A DNA stretch of 64,000 bases from the NCBI RefSeq assembly GCF_023566355.1, contig NZ_JAKNSW010000003.1, forward strand, positions 1-64,000. The letters run 5' to 3'. Positions 45,751-56,067 of the stretch are shown here, piece by piece. The notes under the pieces were generated by a model. The model saw only the letters and a list, made by a program, of their open reading frames with translations, was not told the origin of the DNA and ran no database searches. Source of the stretch: Mesoplasma sp. JKS002658. GTDB lineage: Bacteria > Bacillota_I > Bacilli_A > Mycoplasmatales > Mycoplasmataceae. Every line of letters begins with the position of its first letter. Position 1 is the stretch's first letter. A program made the translations under genes and the position numbers.

Positions 45751-46563
45751 TTATTTTAGAATAGTTAAATTAAATATTCCTAAATAATTTTCCAAGGTTA
45801 AATTTTCTGGACGAAGTTGCCAATCAACACCACTTTGAGTTAAAATTTCTGCTGCTTTTGTCTTGTTGTTAACCACTCTGGTTAAATTATTCAAAATTGT
45901 TTTGCGGCGGTTATTAAACAAGGTACGAACAAAATCAAGAAATCGCCATTTATCAACCACTTGGTCTAAATAACGAGTATGAAAAGTTAAACTAACCACA
46001 GCACTATCAACTTTGGGAATGGGACGAAACATTTTTTTATTAACCATAAACTCATATTTAGTTTGAGCAAAAAATGCACAAGCAATTGAAAGGTTATTGT
46101 AATTATTTTCATTCACTCCCGCACAAAGGCGCAGAGCAACTTCTTTTTGAAGCATAAAGACTGCTTTGGTTAAAATGTCATTAAGATGCAAAGTTTTAAA
46201 AAGAATTTCTCCAGTAATGTAGTAGGGGGTATTAGAAATCAGATAAAAATGGTCAAACTGTTGGGTTTGTTTTGCAATTAACTCCCTTAAGTCAATTTCT
46301 AAAACATCAGCAATAATCAGTTCAAAGTTTTCATCTGAAATTTTTTCTTTTAGAATCGTTTCCATCTCTTGATCAATTTCAATCGCAATTACTTTAGCAA
46401 ATCTTTTAACTAACTTCGTGGTTAGTGCTCCAGTTCCTGGACCAATTTCAATGACCAAACTATTTTTTTCTTCCCCTAAGAGATTAAGGATTTTATTAAT
46501 TAAATTCCCATCACTGATGAAATTTTGTCCATACCTTTTTTTAGCCGCAACTTGTTGACTCAT
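45751..46563 (-). CDS. rsmA: 16S rRNA dimethyladenosine transferase
   Basis: A 270-aa methyltransferase (KsgA) that dimethylates A1518 and A1519 of 16S rRNA. The start is KKRYGQNFISDGNLINKIL, the SAM site VIEIGPGTGALT is near residue 40, EIDQEM near 63, and catalytic motif NTPYYIT near 115. It lies 3 nt after rnmV, the conserved rnmV-rsmA pair, upstream of gyrB. Confidence 0.96.
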   Translation of the reverse strand: MSQQVAAKKRYGQNFISDGNLINKILNLLGEEKNSLVIEIGPGTGALTTKLVKRFAKVIAIEIDQEMETILKEKISDENFELIIADVLEIDLRELIAKQTQQFDHFYLISNTPYYITGEILFKTLHLNDILTKAVFMLQKEVALRLCAGVNENNYNNLSIACAFFAQTKYEFMVNKKMFRPIPKVDSAVVSLTFHTRYLDQVVDKWRFLDFVRTLFNNRRKTILNNLTRVVNNKTKAAEILTQSGVDWQLRPENLTLENYLGIFNLTILK

Positions 46564-46566
46564 CTA

Positions 46567-47115
46567 TTATTCACTTTCTTCTAATATTTGTTGAATTTCT
46601 TGTGCACTTAAGTTCATTCAGTTCAACCATTTAAACAACGTTTTATTGTTAAGTTGGTCAAAATGATAGTAAGCACAAATTTGCTTTCTGATTAAAGGTT
46701 GAAAGAAGCCAGAATCAAGATATTCTTTTCAAGTTAGAGACTGGTGTTGATCAAAAATAATGAGGTTCCCCATCGCTTTAATGATTGCCTCATCACTTGC
46801 CTCAGCAATCCCAATCTTTCCTGGTTTAAGAATGTCTTTTTTCTCAATAAAAGCGTTATAAACTTCACCTTCTAAAGCCTGATTAATAATTTCTCTAATC
46901 TTTTTACCCGGAGTATCTGGATCGGTAAAAACAATGATTTGGTGATCGATTCCTAGCGTTTTAATTTGATTAATAATTTCACAATTAATCCCCATTCCAC
47001 TAGTTTCAAGCACCTTAATTGTTTCACCATAAATTTTCTTTAACTTCGCACTATCAGTTTTACCTTCAACCACAACCACAGCTGGTTGAAAACCTTTTAT
47101 TTTACTTGTTTCCAT
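46567..47115 (-). CDS. rnmV: Ribonuclease M5
   Basis: A 182-aa Toprim nuclease that matures the ends of 5S rRNA. The Toprim acidic residues are VVVEGKTDSAKL near residue 13 and VFTDPDTPGKKIRE near 62. A TGA after HQSLT codes for Trp, and the frame continues to the TAA at 46567, giving the family's usual length. It is paired with rsmA (3-nt gap) and divergent from cutC. Confidence 0.93.
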
Positions 47116-47240
47116 TGCCCTAATTTTACTAAAAAAGTAGTGCGATTGATACTAACACCATCATTCTTACTTTTTAAAGTTTTTATCATCACCAAACAAA
47201 AAGAATTGAAGGTTAAAATTAGACCAAGGAGAATAAAAAA

Positions 47241-47921
47241 ATGAAATTAGAAGTTATTGCCACAAGCATAGTAGATGTTAAAGCAATTAGTCAGAGTCAA
47301 GCTGATCGGATTGAATATTGCCATACGATGGTCGATGGTGGCCTAACTCCAAAAATAAAAGAAGTTAAGCAAGCCTTATTACTCCCTGATCATCAACCGA
47401 TTAACGTGATGATTCGTCCCAATGCTAAAAGTTTCGCCTACTCTTGACTGGCTTATCAACGCATGAAGTGATCTGTTTATCAATTTGCCAAAACTGATGT
47501 GAATGGTTTTGTCTTGGGAATTTTGAAAAAAGGCAGTAATGAGGTCGATGAAAAACGGTTAAAGAAGTTAGTCAAAATTGCCCAAAAGCAGAGCAAAGAA
47601 CTGGTTTTTCACCGCGCAATTGATCAAGTTCCTAGTTATTCCCAGGCTCTTGATACTTTAAAATCATTAGGCTTTAAAACAATTTTAACTACTGGAGGTC
47701 ACCAAGCAATTACCAAGAACTTCACGACCTTAGACCAATTGCAAAAAATGCACAAGGTAATCGTCATGGCAGGAGGTGGAGTTAATCAAGATAATGCTAA
47801 GGAAGTTTCGCTTCATGTTGATGAACTTCATGTTGGTTCTTCTGTTCGGGTTAATGGTTGAGATTCTTCAATTGATATTGAAAAAATTAATCAAATTAAA
47901 AAATTAATTGAGAAAGGTTAA
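47241..47921 (+). CDS. cutC: CutC family protein
   Basis: A 226-aa TIM-barrel protein. LEVIATSIVDVKAISQSQADRIEYCHTMVDGGLTP at residues 3-37 and MIRPNAKSFAYS near 58 correspond to the family blocks 'E-x-x-x-x-x-A...A-D-R-I-E-L-C...GGLTPS' and 'MIRPRGGDFxYS'. The final barrel block is VMAGGGVNQDNAKE near 175. CutC was linked to copper tolerance, but its enzymatic role is unclear. It leads a three-gene plus-strand operon with manA (2-nt gap) and a ROK kinase. TGA Trp at YSWLAYQ and NGWDSS. Confidence 0.9.
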
Positions 47922-47923
47922 GT

Positions 47924-48847
47924 ATGAAAATAATTAAATTAAAACCTTATTTTTCAGAAAAAATCTGAGGTGGTCAGGAATTGAATAACTTTGGTTATCA
48001 AATTCCTCAAGATAAAAAAATCGGTGAGGCGTGAATTATTTCAGCTCATCCTAACGGAATGAGTTATTTAGATTCGCCAGGAATTCCCCACCAATCTTTA
48101 AAAGATTTTTTCAATCAAAACCGGCAAGAGTTTGGCAACTATCAAGGCGAATTTCCTTTACTAGTAAAGATTATTACTGCAAACGATTTTTTATCCGTGC
48201 AAGTTCACCCTGATGATCAGTATGCTAAAAAACATCATCAATCCTTAGGTAAGCCAGAATCTTGGTACGTTTTAGCTGCACCAGAAAATGCTCAACTAAT
48301 TTATGGTCATCATGCTAAAACACGTCCAGAATTAGTTTCGATGGTGAAGCATAATCAATGAGAAAAACTTTTAAAAAAGGTTCAAATTGAAGTTGGAGAT
48401 TTCGTTTATGTTGATGCAGGAAAAATTCACGCCATTACTCCTGGAGTTGTAGTTTATGAATTACAACGTTCAAGTGACATAACTTATCGTTTTTATGATT
48501 TTGAACGAGAAGATGAGTATGGAAAAAAGCGCTCTTTAAACATCAAAGACTCCCTACAAGTAACAACTGTCCCAGATTCTAAGGATCAAATTATCAAAAA
48601 AGCAGAGAAATTAATTTGATCAAGTTCTGCTTTTAGTTTATATCTAGCTGATGTAGAGGAAAAAGAGGTGTTTAAATTATCAAAAACAGAACAACCCTAT
48701 TGGTTGCAATTCACAGTTATCAGTGGGGAAGGAACAATTCATCAAGAACCCTTTAAAAAGGGGGAATCAGGAATTGGAATTGGTAATTTAGAGGATGTAG
48801 AGTTAGTTGGAAAAATGAAAGTTTTAATTTCTTGAATTAGAAAATAG
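47924..48847 (+). CDS. manA: Mannose-6-phosphate isomerase, class I
   Basis: A 307-aa zinc enzyme interconverting mannose-6-P and fructose-6-P. The start is LKPYFSEKIWGGQELNNFGY. The zinc site VQVHPDDQYAKKHHQSLGKPESWYVL lies near residues 91-116 (His, His and Glu). IHAITPGVVVYELQRSSDITYRFYDFER follows near 165 and carries the fourth ligand region and the catalytic Arg. Short form as in Gram-positives. Paired with the ROK kinase, it would feed mannose into glycolysis. The start ATG lies 2 nt after cutC, with AAAGG as ribosome site. Confidence 0.95.
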
Positions 48848-48859
48848 AGGTATTTAACA

Positions 48860-49732
48860 ATGAATAAAGTCGGTATTGATATTGGAGCTACAAGCACCAG
48901 AATTGCAGTTTTAAATGATAAAAACAAACTTTTAAAAGGAGAGAAATTCACAACAGATGTAAATGATTTTGCTCACCAAATGGATGAAATCTCAAAAATT
49001 ATCAACCAGATGGAAACCCAGTTTGGTCCAATCAAAAGGATTGGTATTTGTGCTCCTGGGCCTTTAGACCTAAAAGAAGGACGGATTTTAAACGCACCAA
49101 ACTTGCCTGGATGGCGAAATTTAAACATTGTTGATCAATTTCAACAAATGTTTGCTGGTAGCAAAGAAATTCACTTAGATAATGATGCCAACGTTGCTGC
49201 CTTAGGACAATTTTTAACCTATCCAACAGCACCACACTCATTGTATTATGTTACAGTCTCTTCAGGAATTGGGTCTGGATTTATTTATCAAGGAGAAATT
49301 TTTCACGGCTACAACTATACAGCAACAGAAATCTTTAATTCCCTTCCTTCACTAACAGAAGATAAGAATCCATCTCAAACAGGAATTGAATACTTTGCTA
49401 GTGGAAATAATATTCCTAAAGTTCTAAAAGAACGGGGAATTGATGTTAAGGACGCTACACAAGCTTTTCAACTAAGAACAACTAACAAAGGAATTGAAGA
49501 TTACTTTGTTGAATACAAAAAACGAATGGCTGCGTTTTTAGCAACTGCAATCTATTTTTATAATCCACAATACCTTGTTATCGGTGGTAGTGTTGCTTTA
49601 AAAAATCAAGATTTTTTTAAAGAAATCATTAATTACACTTATCAAATCACATCTCATTTAGAACATAAAACTACCATTGAATTCGCAAAGGATTTAGAAG
49701 AACAAACTTTAAAAGGTGCAGCGAATTTATAA
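48860..49732 (+). CDS. ROK family sugar kinase
   Basis: A 290-aa kinase of the ROK family. Phosphate loop GIDIGATSTRIAVL is at residues 5-18, catalytic LDNDANVAALGQ near 110 (Asp of DNDAN), and VTVSSGIGSGFIYQGEIFHG near 130-150. The usual zinc motif (H...C-x-C-G-x-x-G-C) is absent: the region after IFHG has no cysteine. It is probably a glucokinase, mannokinase or fructokinase. The manA neighbour suggests mannose or fructose; the substrate is unproven. It is followed by a terminator shared with dnaN. Confidence 0.87.
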   Translation: MNKVGIDIGATSTRIAVLNDKNKLLKGEKFTTDVNDFAHQMDEISKIINQMETQFGPIKRIGICAPGPLDLKEGRILNAPNLPGWRNLNIVDQFQQMFAGSKEIHLDNDANVAALGQFLTYPTAPHSLYYVTVSSGIGSGFIYQGEIFHGYNYTATEIFNSLPSLTEDKNPSQTGIEYFASGNNIPKVLKERGIDVKDATQAFQLRTTNKGIEDYFVEYKKRMAAFLATAIYFYNPQYLVIGGSVALKNQDFFKEIINYTYQITSHLEHKTTIEFAKDLEEQTLKGAANL

Positions 49733-49742
49733 TGAAACAACT

Positions 49743-49768
49743 AAAACTCAGTTTAACCACTGAGTTTT
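49743..49768. terminator. Bidirectional terminator, ROK kinase / dnaN
   Basis: AAAACTCAGT/ACTGAGTTTT hairpin with T-rich ends, between convergent genes. Confidence 0.85.
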
Positions 49769-49769
49769 C

Positions 49770-50915
49770 TTAACCAATTGAAAGCGGTAGGACTAATTGC
49801 TTTAAAGTAGTATCGATACCTTCATCTTTCAAACTACTAATTTCTAAAGGTTTAACTGAAGAAATTAAACCGACCACCACTTCTTCATGATCAAAGGTGC
49901 GAAAAGCATCTAATAAGTACTTAATGTTAAAACTAATCTTTTGAGGTTCACCCTCAAACTCAAAGTTAGTCAAAGTTTCAGCATAATTACCAATTTCAAG
50001 ACTTGTTGATGAGAGCTCAATTCGTTCTTGATCGATGTCTAAAACAACCACAGGAGTATTACCCTCTTCATTAGTTAAATTAGCTCGATTCAAGGCCTTT
50101 AAGAAGGTAGTTCGTCCCAATTTTAAAGTGGTGGGAAAGCTTTTAGGAAAGGCATTAGCAACGTTGGGATATTTCCCTTCAATTAAAGTTGTTTGTAATA
50201 AAGAATTTTGGTTAAAGACAAACGTAATGTAACCTTCAAACAAGTAAATCACCAGTTCTTTGCAACCATCCAACAACCTAATCAATTCACCAAGAAGTTT
50301 GAAAGAAAGGGTAAACTCAACATCCTCTGTCAGTGGTGTAGTTAAACTAATATTTTTGGTAGAAATTCGAAAACCATCAGTGGTAAAAATCTTCAAAAAG
50401 TTATCACCAGATACCCCTTGTAAGTTCATTCCTGTGAAAATAATCTTTTTATTGTATTCATCAATTGAAATTATCGTTTGGTTAATCCCCTTACGCAATT
50501 CACTAGGATTAAGTTTTAACTCAACTCCATTTTCACGAAAACCAATCAAAGGATAATCATCTGCATTAAGAATTTGCAAACTAAAACGAACTTTATCAGT
50601 TTTAATAACTAACTGGTTCTCTTCAACCACACTTAACTCTACAAGATTTTCTTCAATCTTTCTTAAAACCTCAATTAAATAGCGTCCCTTTATAAGTAAC
50701 GTCCCCACTTCTTGGATTTCTAAGAAAGGATCAGTCTTCTTATTAATGGTTGCTTTTCAATTAACGCCCCCATTAGAACTAAGAAAGATAATTGCATCAT
50801 TAGTAATTTCTAAATGAACTCCTAATAGTTCAGGATTAATTATTTTTGCATCAATGATTTTATTTGCTTTTGAAATTTCATCTAATAAAACTAGACGAGA
50901 CATTTTTAGCTTCAT
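49770..50915 (-). CDS. dnaN: DNA polymerase III beta sliding clamp
   Basis: A 381-aa ring-forming processivity factor. It shows three repeated clamp domains; recognisable blocks are LIKGRYLIEVLRKI near 80, DDYPLIGF near 123, FTTDGFRIST near 170, LIEGKYPN near 245 and the C-terminal SFNIKYLLDAFRTFD near 325. The ATG at 50915 adds 69 codons before the first internal TGA (Trp in VNWKAT). It follows dnaA on the same strand across a 248-nt gap that carries origin-like sequence. Confidence 0.94.
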
Positions 50916-51163
50916 TTTTTTATCCTCACATCTCTTTTATTCTAATGGAAAGAAGGTCTTAAAGAAATGCTTTCTTGATTTTTCTTAATCAATTTCAAGG
51001 ATCAAAAATTTTAGAGTTTAGGAGCAGGGTTATTTTCTTTTTTATTTTCTTATTATTGTTATGCTATTGAATTGTGGAAAACTTTTTTTAATCAAGCACT
51101 TATGATTATTTGAAGTTTTATTACTGAATTATGAACTGTGTTTAGTAGTGAAAAACTAGATGG
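50916..51163. other. Origin-like dnaA-dnaN intergenic region
   Basis: 248 nt of very AT-rich sequence between dnaA and dnaN. It holds at least one DnaA-box-like site, TGTGGAAAA at 51073-51081 (reverse of TTTTCCACA, one change from TTATCCACA), and long T/A runs (about 51028-51090) that could serve as an unwinding element. Confidence 0.55.
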
Positions 51164-52507
51164 TTAACGAGCGATAGTGATGTCGTTTTTAATGGTGCTC
51201 AAAACCTTTTTAAAATCTTTATCTGCTTCGCTTCGTTTTTGAATTTTATCAACTGCATTTAAAACTGTCGTATGGTCTTTGTTACCAAAAGAAATTCCGA
51301 TTTTAACATAACTTAAACCAAGGATGTCTTTAGTTAAATACATTGCTACGTGTCGAGCGTTAGTTACTGGAGCAGTGCGGGTTTTTCCATCAATTTGTTT
51401 CACTGTTACCCCGTATCGTTGGGCGACAATTTCTTTAATTTTAGTGGTACTTAATTTACCAATGTTTACCACTGGAACATCGCGAAGAACGTATTGAACA
51501 TCACTTAAACTAACTGGAGAGGTGGTAGTTGAATGTTCGCTTTCTTTTCAAAAGGCGATTCGGTTGATTGTGCCATAAATTTTGCGAATATCACTAGAAT
51601 AATAGGCAGCAAGATATTTAATTGCTTCTTCGGTTAAAGTCATTTCTGGATAGTTATCCCGAATAATTTCTTCAATAATTAAAGTAGCGGTCCTGGTATC
51701 AGGAGCTTGAACCTTAACACTTAAACCTAAATTAAATCTTGTAATCATCCGTTGATCAAAACCATTAAGTTCGTCTGGTCCTTTATCACTGGTAATAACA
51801 AGTTGTTTATCTTCTTCAATAAAGTTATTAAAGATTGAAAAAAGCACTTCATTGGTTTTTTCTCGTTTAGCTAAAAACTGAATGTCATCAATTAATAAGA
51901 CGTCACAATCATTTAATTTTTGCTTGTATTCTTCAATTGCTTGGTGACCTTTACTAATTAAATCAACCACCATACTGCCAAATCGTTCGCTGGTCAAATA
52001 AAGAGCTTTTAAACGCAAAGGATTGGTGTTAATTTCGCCTTCAATTGCCTTTAAAAGGTGAGTTTTTCCCAAACCAGAATCACCATAAATAAACAAAGGG
52101 TTTCACAATGTTCCTAGTTTTTCTCCGACTTTCTTAGCAGCTTTGTAAGCTTGTTCATTACTTTCACCAACCACAAAGTTAATGAAATTGTATTTGCTTT
52201 TAACAATCGAGATTGGAGAAGTTTGCTCTGGTTGAGTCTTTTTTTGAACATTATATTCTTTGGTTGTTAAAATTTTTAAACCCACATTATGGTGGAGTTT
52301 TCGTTTAATCAGGTCGTTTATCAAAGGTAAAAAATCAACCAAGAAATTTTTAGCAACCAAAGAAGTTACCACGATTAAATACTCGTTTTCTTCTTCGTTT
52401 TGAATTAATTTTGCGGGAGAAATATAGCTGTTGTAGATGTTACTTTCCACTGATGTGTCAGTAGCTAAAGTTGTTTTAATAAAATCCCAGAGTTGATCAA
52501 CGTTCAT
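51164..52507 (-). CDS. dnaA: Chromosomal replication initiator DnaA
   Basis: A 447-aa AAA+ initiator. The N-terminal domain is at residues 1-~85. Walker A is GDSGLGKTHLL near 143, Walker B LLIDDIQFL near 205, and sensor region ITSDKGPDELNGFDQRMITRF near 250. Domain IV carries the DNA-binding signature GNKDHTTVLNAVDKI near 405. TGA codons supply Trp at GTLWNPLF and AFWKESE. A minus-strand TATAAT (52536-52541) precedes it. Transcribed towards dnaN and divergent from rpmH, the standard oriC arrangement. Confidence 0.97.
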
Positions 52508-52824
52508 TTGTAACTAACCTCTTAACATGTTTTATATTATATCTTTTTCCTTAGTGTTAGTGGTGAAAAATGTTAACAATGAAAAAGTTTCAACATAAAA
52601 TTGTTAGGAACTTTTTATCGATTAAACCTGATTTTCAGGCTTTGATTTAGTTTTTCCACAATTTAACATTTGAAGAACAAAATCGGTGGAAAATTATCCC
52701 CATAACCTAATAATAATCAAGTATGGTGGAAAACTAAATAAAATCTTTTTATTTTACTGTAAAATACGTCAAGAATACGTTATAATCTTTTGGAAATTGT
52801 CTTTTTAAGGAGGCTATGTTAACA
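52508..52824. other. oriC candidate, dnaA-rpmH intergenic region
   Basis: 317 nt between divergent dnaA and rpmH. DnaA-box-like sites: TTTTCCACA (52652-52660), GGTGGAAAA (52685-52693 and 52725-52733) and TTATCCCCA (52694-52702), all one or two changes from TTATCCACA. Two of them abut. Promoters for dnaA (TATAAT, minus, 52536-52541) and rpmH (TATAAT, 52781-52786) lie at the two ends. Confidence 0.7.
52781..52786 (+). promoter_or_regulatory. -10 box of rpmH
   Basis: TATAAT 44 nt before the rpmH ATG, with AAGGAGG at 52807-52813. Confidence 0.65.
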
Positions 52825-52959
52825 ATGAAAAGAACTTGACAACCAAGTAAGATTAAAACTGCCCACACGCACGGTTTTAGAGCTAGAATGGCTACTAAAA
52901 GCGGAAGAAGAGTTATCAATGCTCGTCGTGCCAAGGGAAGAGCAGAATTGAGTGCTTAA
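52825..52959 (+). CDS. rpmH: 50S ribosomal protein L34
   Basis: A 44-aa protein, [20 protein letters not shown] and on to [12 protein letters not shown], the standard L34 sequence and length. The Trp at residue 5 is a TGA codon, clear evidence for the UGA=Trp code, since this Trp or Tyr position is near-invariant. An in-frame ATG three codons upstream is too close to the AAGGAGG site, so 52825 is used. Followed by rnpA and yidC, the conserved order. Confidence 0.97.
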
Positions 52960-52992
52960 TTTATTCACTAAATTAAGTTTTTTTACCGTTTA

Positions 52993-53337
52993 ATGAAAAA
53001 CCAAAGAATTATTAAGAAAAACCACCAGTTTCAAATCATTATTAACCACAACCAAACCAAACTTAATCCTACGTTTGTTTTATACTATGAAGCACCAAAC
53101 GATAATAAGGGATTACATTACGGAATTAGTGTGGGAAAGAAACTAGGTAATGCAGTATGCCGAAATAAAATTAAACGCCAAGTTCGCATGATGATTCAAA
53201 CTTTATTAAAAAACTACGCAGCCTTGAATATTGAAGTAATTATTATGGTGCGTAAGCGTTATCAAAGTCAGAATTATCAAAAGAACCTTCAGGAGTTAGA
53301 AAAATTATTTAGTCGGATTGCATTAGAAGTTAAATAA
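52993..53337 (+). CDS. rnpA: Ribonuclease P protein component
   Basis: A 114-aa basic protein. MKNQRIIKKNHQFQIIINH at the start, YGISVGKKLGNAVCRNKIKRQVRMMIQ near residues 48-74 (the RNR-type motif region, N-A-V-x-R-N-K-I-K-R) and the C-terminal RNP fold end. It binds the RNase P RNA and tRNA 5' leaders. It lies 33 nt after rpmH with no clear ribosome site of its own (leader is T/A-rich), so translation probably depends on coupling or a weak site. Confidence 0.94.
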   Translation: MKNQRIIKKNHQFQIIINHNQTKLNPTFVLYYEAPNDNKGLHYGISVGKKLGNAVCRNKIKRQVRMMIQTLLKNYAALNIEVIIMVRKRYQSQNYQKNLQELEKLFSRIALEVK

Positions 53338-53358
53338 GTTAGCAAGGAGGGAAAACCT

Positions 53359-54570
53359 TTGTACAAACAAAACAAGGGGGGCACAAATAGTCGTGTCCTT
53401 GATTACTTTAATCCTAAACAAAGTAATGAGCCAAAGTCAAAACGAGTACGTCGACAAATTTGAAAATGAACTAAGATTATTGGTTTCTTGTTTGTTTTGA
53501 TTTCGATGGTTTGAGGATGTGCGCAGATGTACCAATCTGATTACATGGTTAGTCAGGTTACTGATATGACAGGAGCAAAGATTTTTGCTCCTGGAACTGC
53601 TTTTGAGATTATCATTCGTTCTTTGGGTGAAAGCGGTGGCCGGATTCACATGCCTCACGGAGACATTAGTGATTTTGGTGAATATGGTTATAATTCAATT
53701 ACAAGTTGAGGCCAAGCTTTCACTGTTACTAAATCGCCTTTCTATGGTTTCTTTGTTTATCCAATTGCCTTCATTCTTGTAGGGTTGGTAAAAGGATTTT
53801 CTGGTACTTTAGAGCCAGGTTTGGACGCTCATTCACAAAGAATTTTTGGAGTTTCAGTATTCTTTGCGATGTTTTTCACGGTTTTAATTATTCGTTTAAT
53901 CACTCTACTCTTTTCTTGAAAAGCACAAAAGAATCAAGACAAAATGCAAGATATGCAGATTAAGCAAGCAGAAATCCAAGCCAAATATAAAGGAAAAAAA
54001 GATCAAGTTTCTCGGCAAAAAATGACTATGGAAACGCAAGCTTTATACAAGAAAGAAGGAATTTCTCCTTTAAGTTCTGTAGGGATGGGATTAGCACCCC
54101 TACCGTTCTTGTTTGCGATTTATGCAGTAATTCGTTCAACTAGGGTTTTAAAAATTGCCAATATTGGTGCGATTTCTCTGATTGAACAACCATGACACCA
54201 AGTGACTCATGGTCAACCAATTTATCTTGCGCTGTTAGCGGTTTATTTACCACTACAGATCGTGTCAATGTTACTACCAACCTTCTTACAATATCGTCGT
54301 CAAAAAGGAACTGCCCTTTCTGAAGCGCAGAAAAAAGCGCGAAGAAGAAACTTAATTATCCAACTTGTGATGATTGTGGTCTTCATCTTCGTAGTTGCTT
54401 CAATCGCCTCAGGGGTGGCAATTTACTGGATTATGTCTTCAAGTTTTCAAATTTGTCAAACCTTGGGATTCCACTGGTATAACCAACATAAACGTCAAAA
54501 AGGTTCTCAAGAACGTGAACGTCGTTTACGTCAAGAAAGAAAACAAAAAGCTAAAATTGCAAGTAAATAA
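53359..54570 (+). CDS. yidC: Membrane protein insertase YidC
   Basis: A 403-aa insertase. TTG at 53359 is chosen as start because AAGGAGG lies 8 nt before it and no ATG fits. Helix 1 is at about residues 41-57 (IIGFLFVLISMVWGCAQ), with a Cys in a weak lipobox-like context. Then SPFYGFFVYPIAFILVG, FFAMFFTVLIIRLITLLFSW with the conserved Arg near 178, a charged hairpin (KMQDMQIKQAEIQAKYKGK), PLPFLFAIYAVIRS and two C-terminal helices. A basic tail, RQERKQKAKIASK, may bind ribosomes. It is the end of the rpmH-rnpA-yidC group. Confidence 0.92.
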
Positions 54571-54577
54571 TTTAGCC

Positions 54578-54604
54578 AAAAATGTCCTGATGGGACATTT
54601 TTTT
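54578..54604 (+). terminator. Terminator of rpmH-rnpA-yidC
   Basis: AAAAATGTCC/GGGACATTTTT hairpin with a TGAT loop and T run just after the yidC stop. Confidence 0.9.
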
Positions 54605-54702
54605 CTTTATTAAAAGATTAATATGACAAAATATTTTTTCTCAAGTTTCTTTTTTAAATTCAACGTTTTTAGTTAAAATAGATACATTAAGAGGATAAGA
54701 AC

Positions 54703-56061
54703 ATGAAAGTTAACGATACCATCATAGCTCCTGCTACTACTTTAACAACCCAAGCGATTGCTTTAATTCGTCTTAGTGGTAGTGAAGCTTTAAATTTAAT
54801 TAACCAATTAACTCAGCAATCAATTCCTGATTCTCGTGGTTTTTATTTCCGGAGATTGTATGATCAAGAACAATTAGTTGATGAAGTTGTTATCACTTTC
54901 TATAATGCTCCTGCTTCGTTCACTGGCGAAGAAGTGATAGAAATTGCCTGTCATGGCGGAATTTTGAACACCCAAAGAATTATTAACTTGTTAATTCAAA
55001 AAGGAGCTAGAATGGCTTTAAAAGGAGAATTTTCCCAACGTGCCTTCTTAAATAATAAGATTGATTTAATTCAAGCAGAAGGAATTAATGATTTAATTCA
55101 TGCAACCAATGATTTAGCTTTAAAAATTGGTGTTGATAATATGAGTGGGAAAAATAATCAAGCGATTCTTAGTTTTAAAGCAAGTTTAATGGATTTAATT
55201 TCTCGAATTCAAGTTTCAATTGATTATCCTGATTATGATGATATCGAAGGTTCTACTCCCGAAGAATTAAAGTTAACTTTAACTTCAATTCTTGAACAGT
55301 TACAAGCAATTATTCACCGTTCAAAGTTAGCAATGAAAGCAATTGAAGGGATTAAAACTGCGATCATTGGTCAAACTAACGTCGGAAAATCTTCTTTATT
55401 AAATGCTTTAATTAATGAAAATAAAGCAATTGTTACTGATATTCCTGGTACTACTCGTGATATTGTTGAAGGTAAGATTAATTTAGAAGGAGTTACAATT
55501 AATTTAATTGATACAGCAGGAATTCGTCAAACCACTGATGTGGTTGAAAGTTTGGGAATTAATAAAGCTAAAGAGTATTTAACTACAGCACAATTGATTT
55601 TGTATGTGGTTAACTTTGATAACTTCAATAACCAAGAAAATAAAGTTTTATTTAATCAAGTTAAAAATAAACCCCATTTAATTATCTTAAATAAAGCTAA
55701 GTCTTTGACTGTGAATGAAATTACTCAAGTACAAACTTATTTCAATGAGGAAGTAATTTTGACTAATGCTGTAGACAATGATATTGATGATTTGATTAAA
55801 GCGATTAAAGTTTTATATAATAACGATGAAATCTTGAAAAATGACGATTTGTTATTAATTAATTTGAACCAAATTGCTTTGTTAGAAAAAGTTGCTCTTA
55901 GTTGTAAAAACGCTTTAACTAATTTAAATCACGATTATCCAATCGACATTGTTAATGTTGATTTGATGGATGGATGAAATAGCTTGGGTGAATTGATTGG
56001 TCAAGAATATGATGAAGAAATTATTGACAACATTTTTCGTAAGTATTGTTTAGGAAAGTAG
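54703..56061 (+). CDS. mnmE: tRNA modification GTPase MnmE
   Basis: A 452-aa GTPase that, with MnmG, modifies U34 of several tRNAs. An N-terminal folate-binding domain precedes the G domain, which has G1 GQTNVGKSSL near 226, IPGTTRDIVEG near 247, and G3 DTAGIRQT near 268. The G4 position reads LNKAK instead of the usual N-K-x-D, a notable change in base recognition. The C-terminal FRKYCLGK keeps the catalytic Cys. One TGA (Trp in DGWNSLG) near the end. It is the first of a plus-strand run with two tatD genes. Confidence 0.95.
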
Positions 56062-56067
56062 GTTTTA

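Noticed and set aside
52816-52827. Earlier ATG for rpmH
   Set aside because: In frame, but only 2 nt from the AAGGAGG site, and it would add three residues not seen in L34 proteins.
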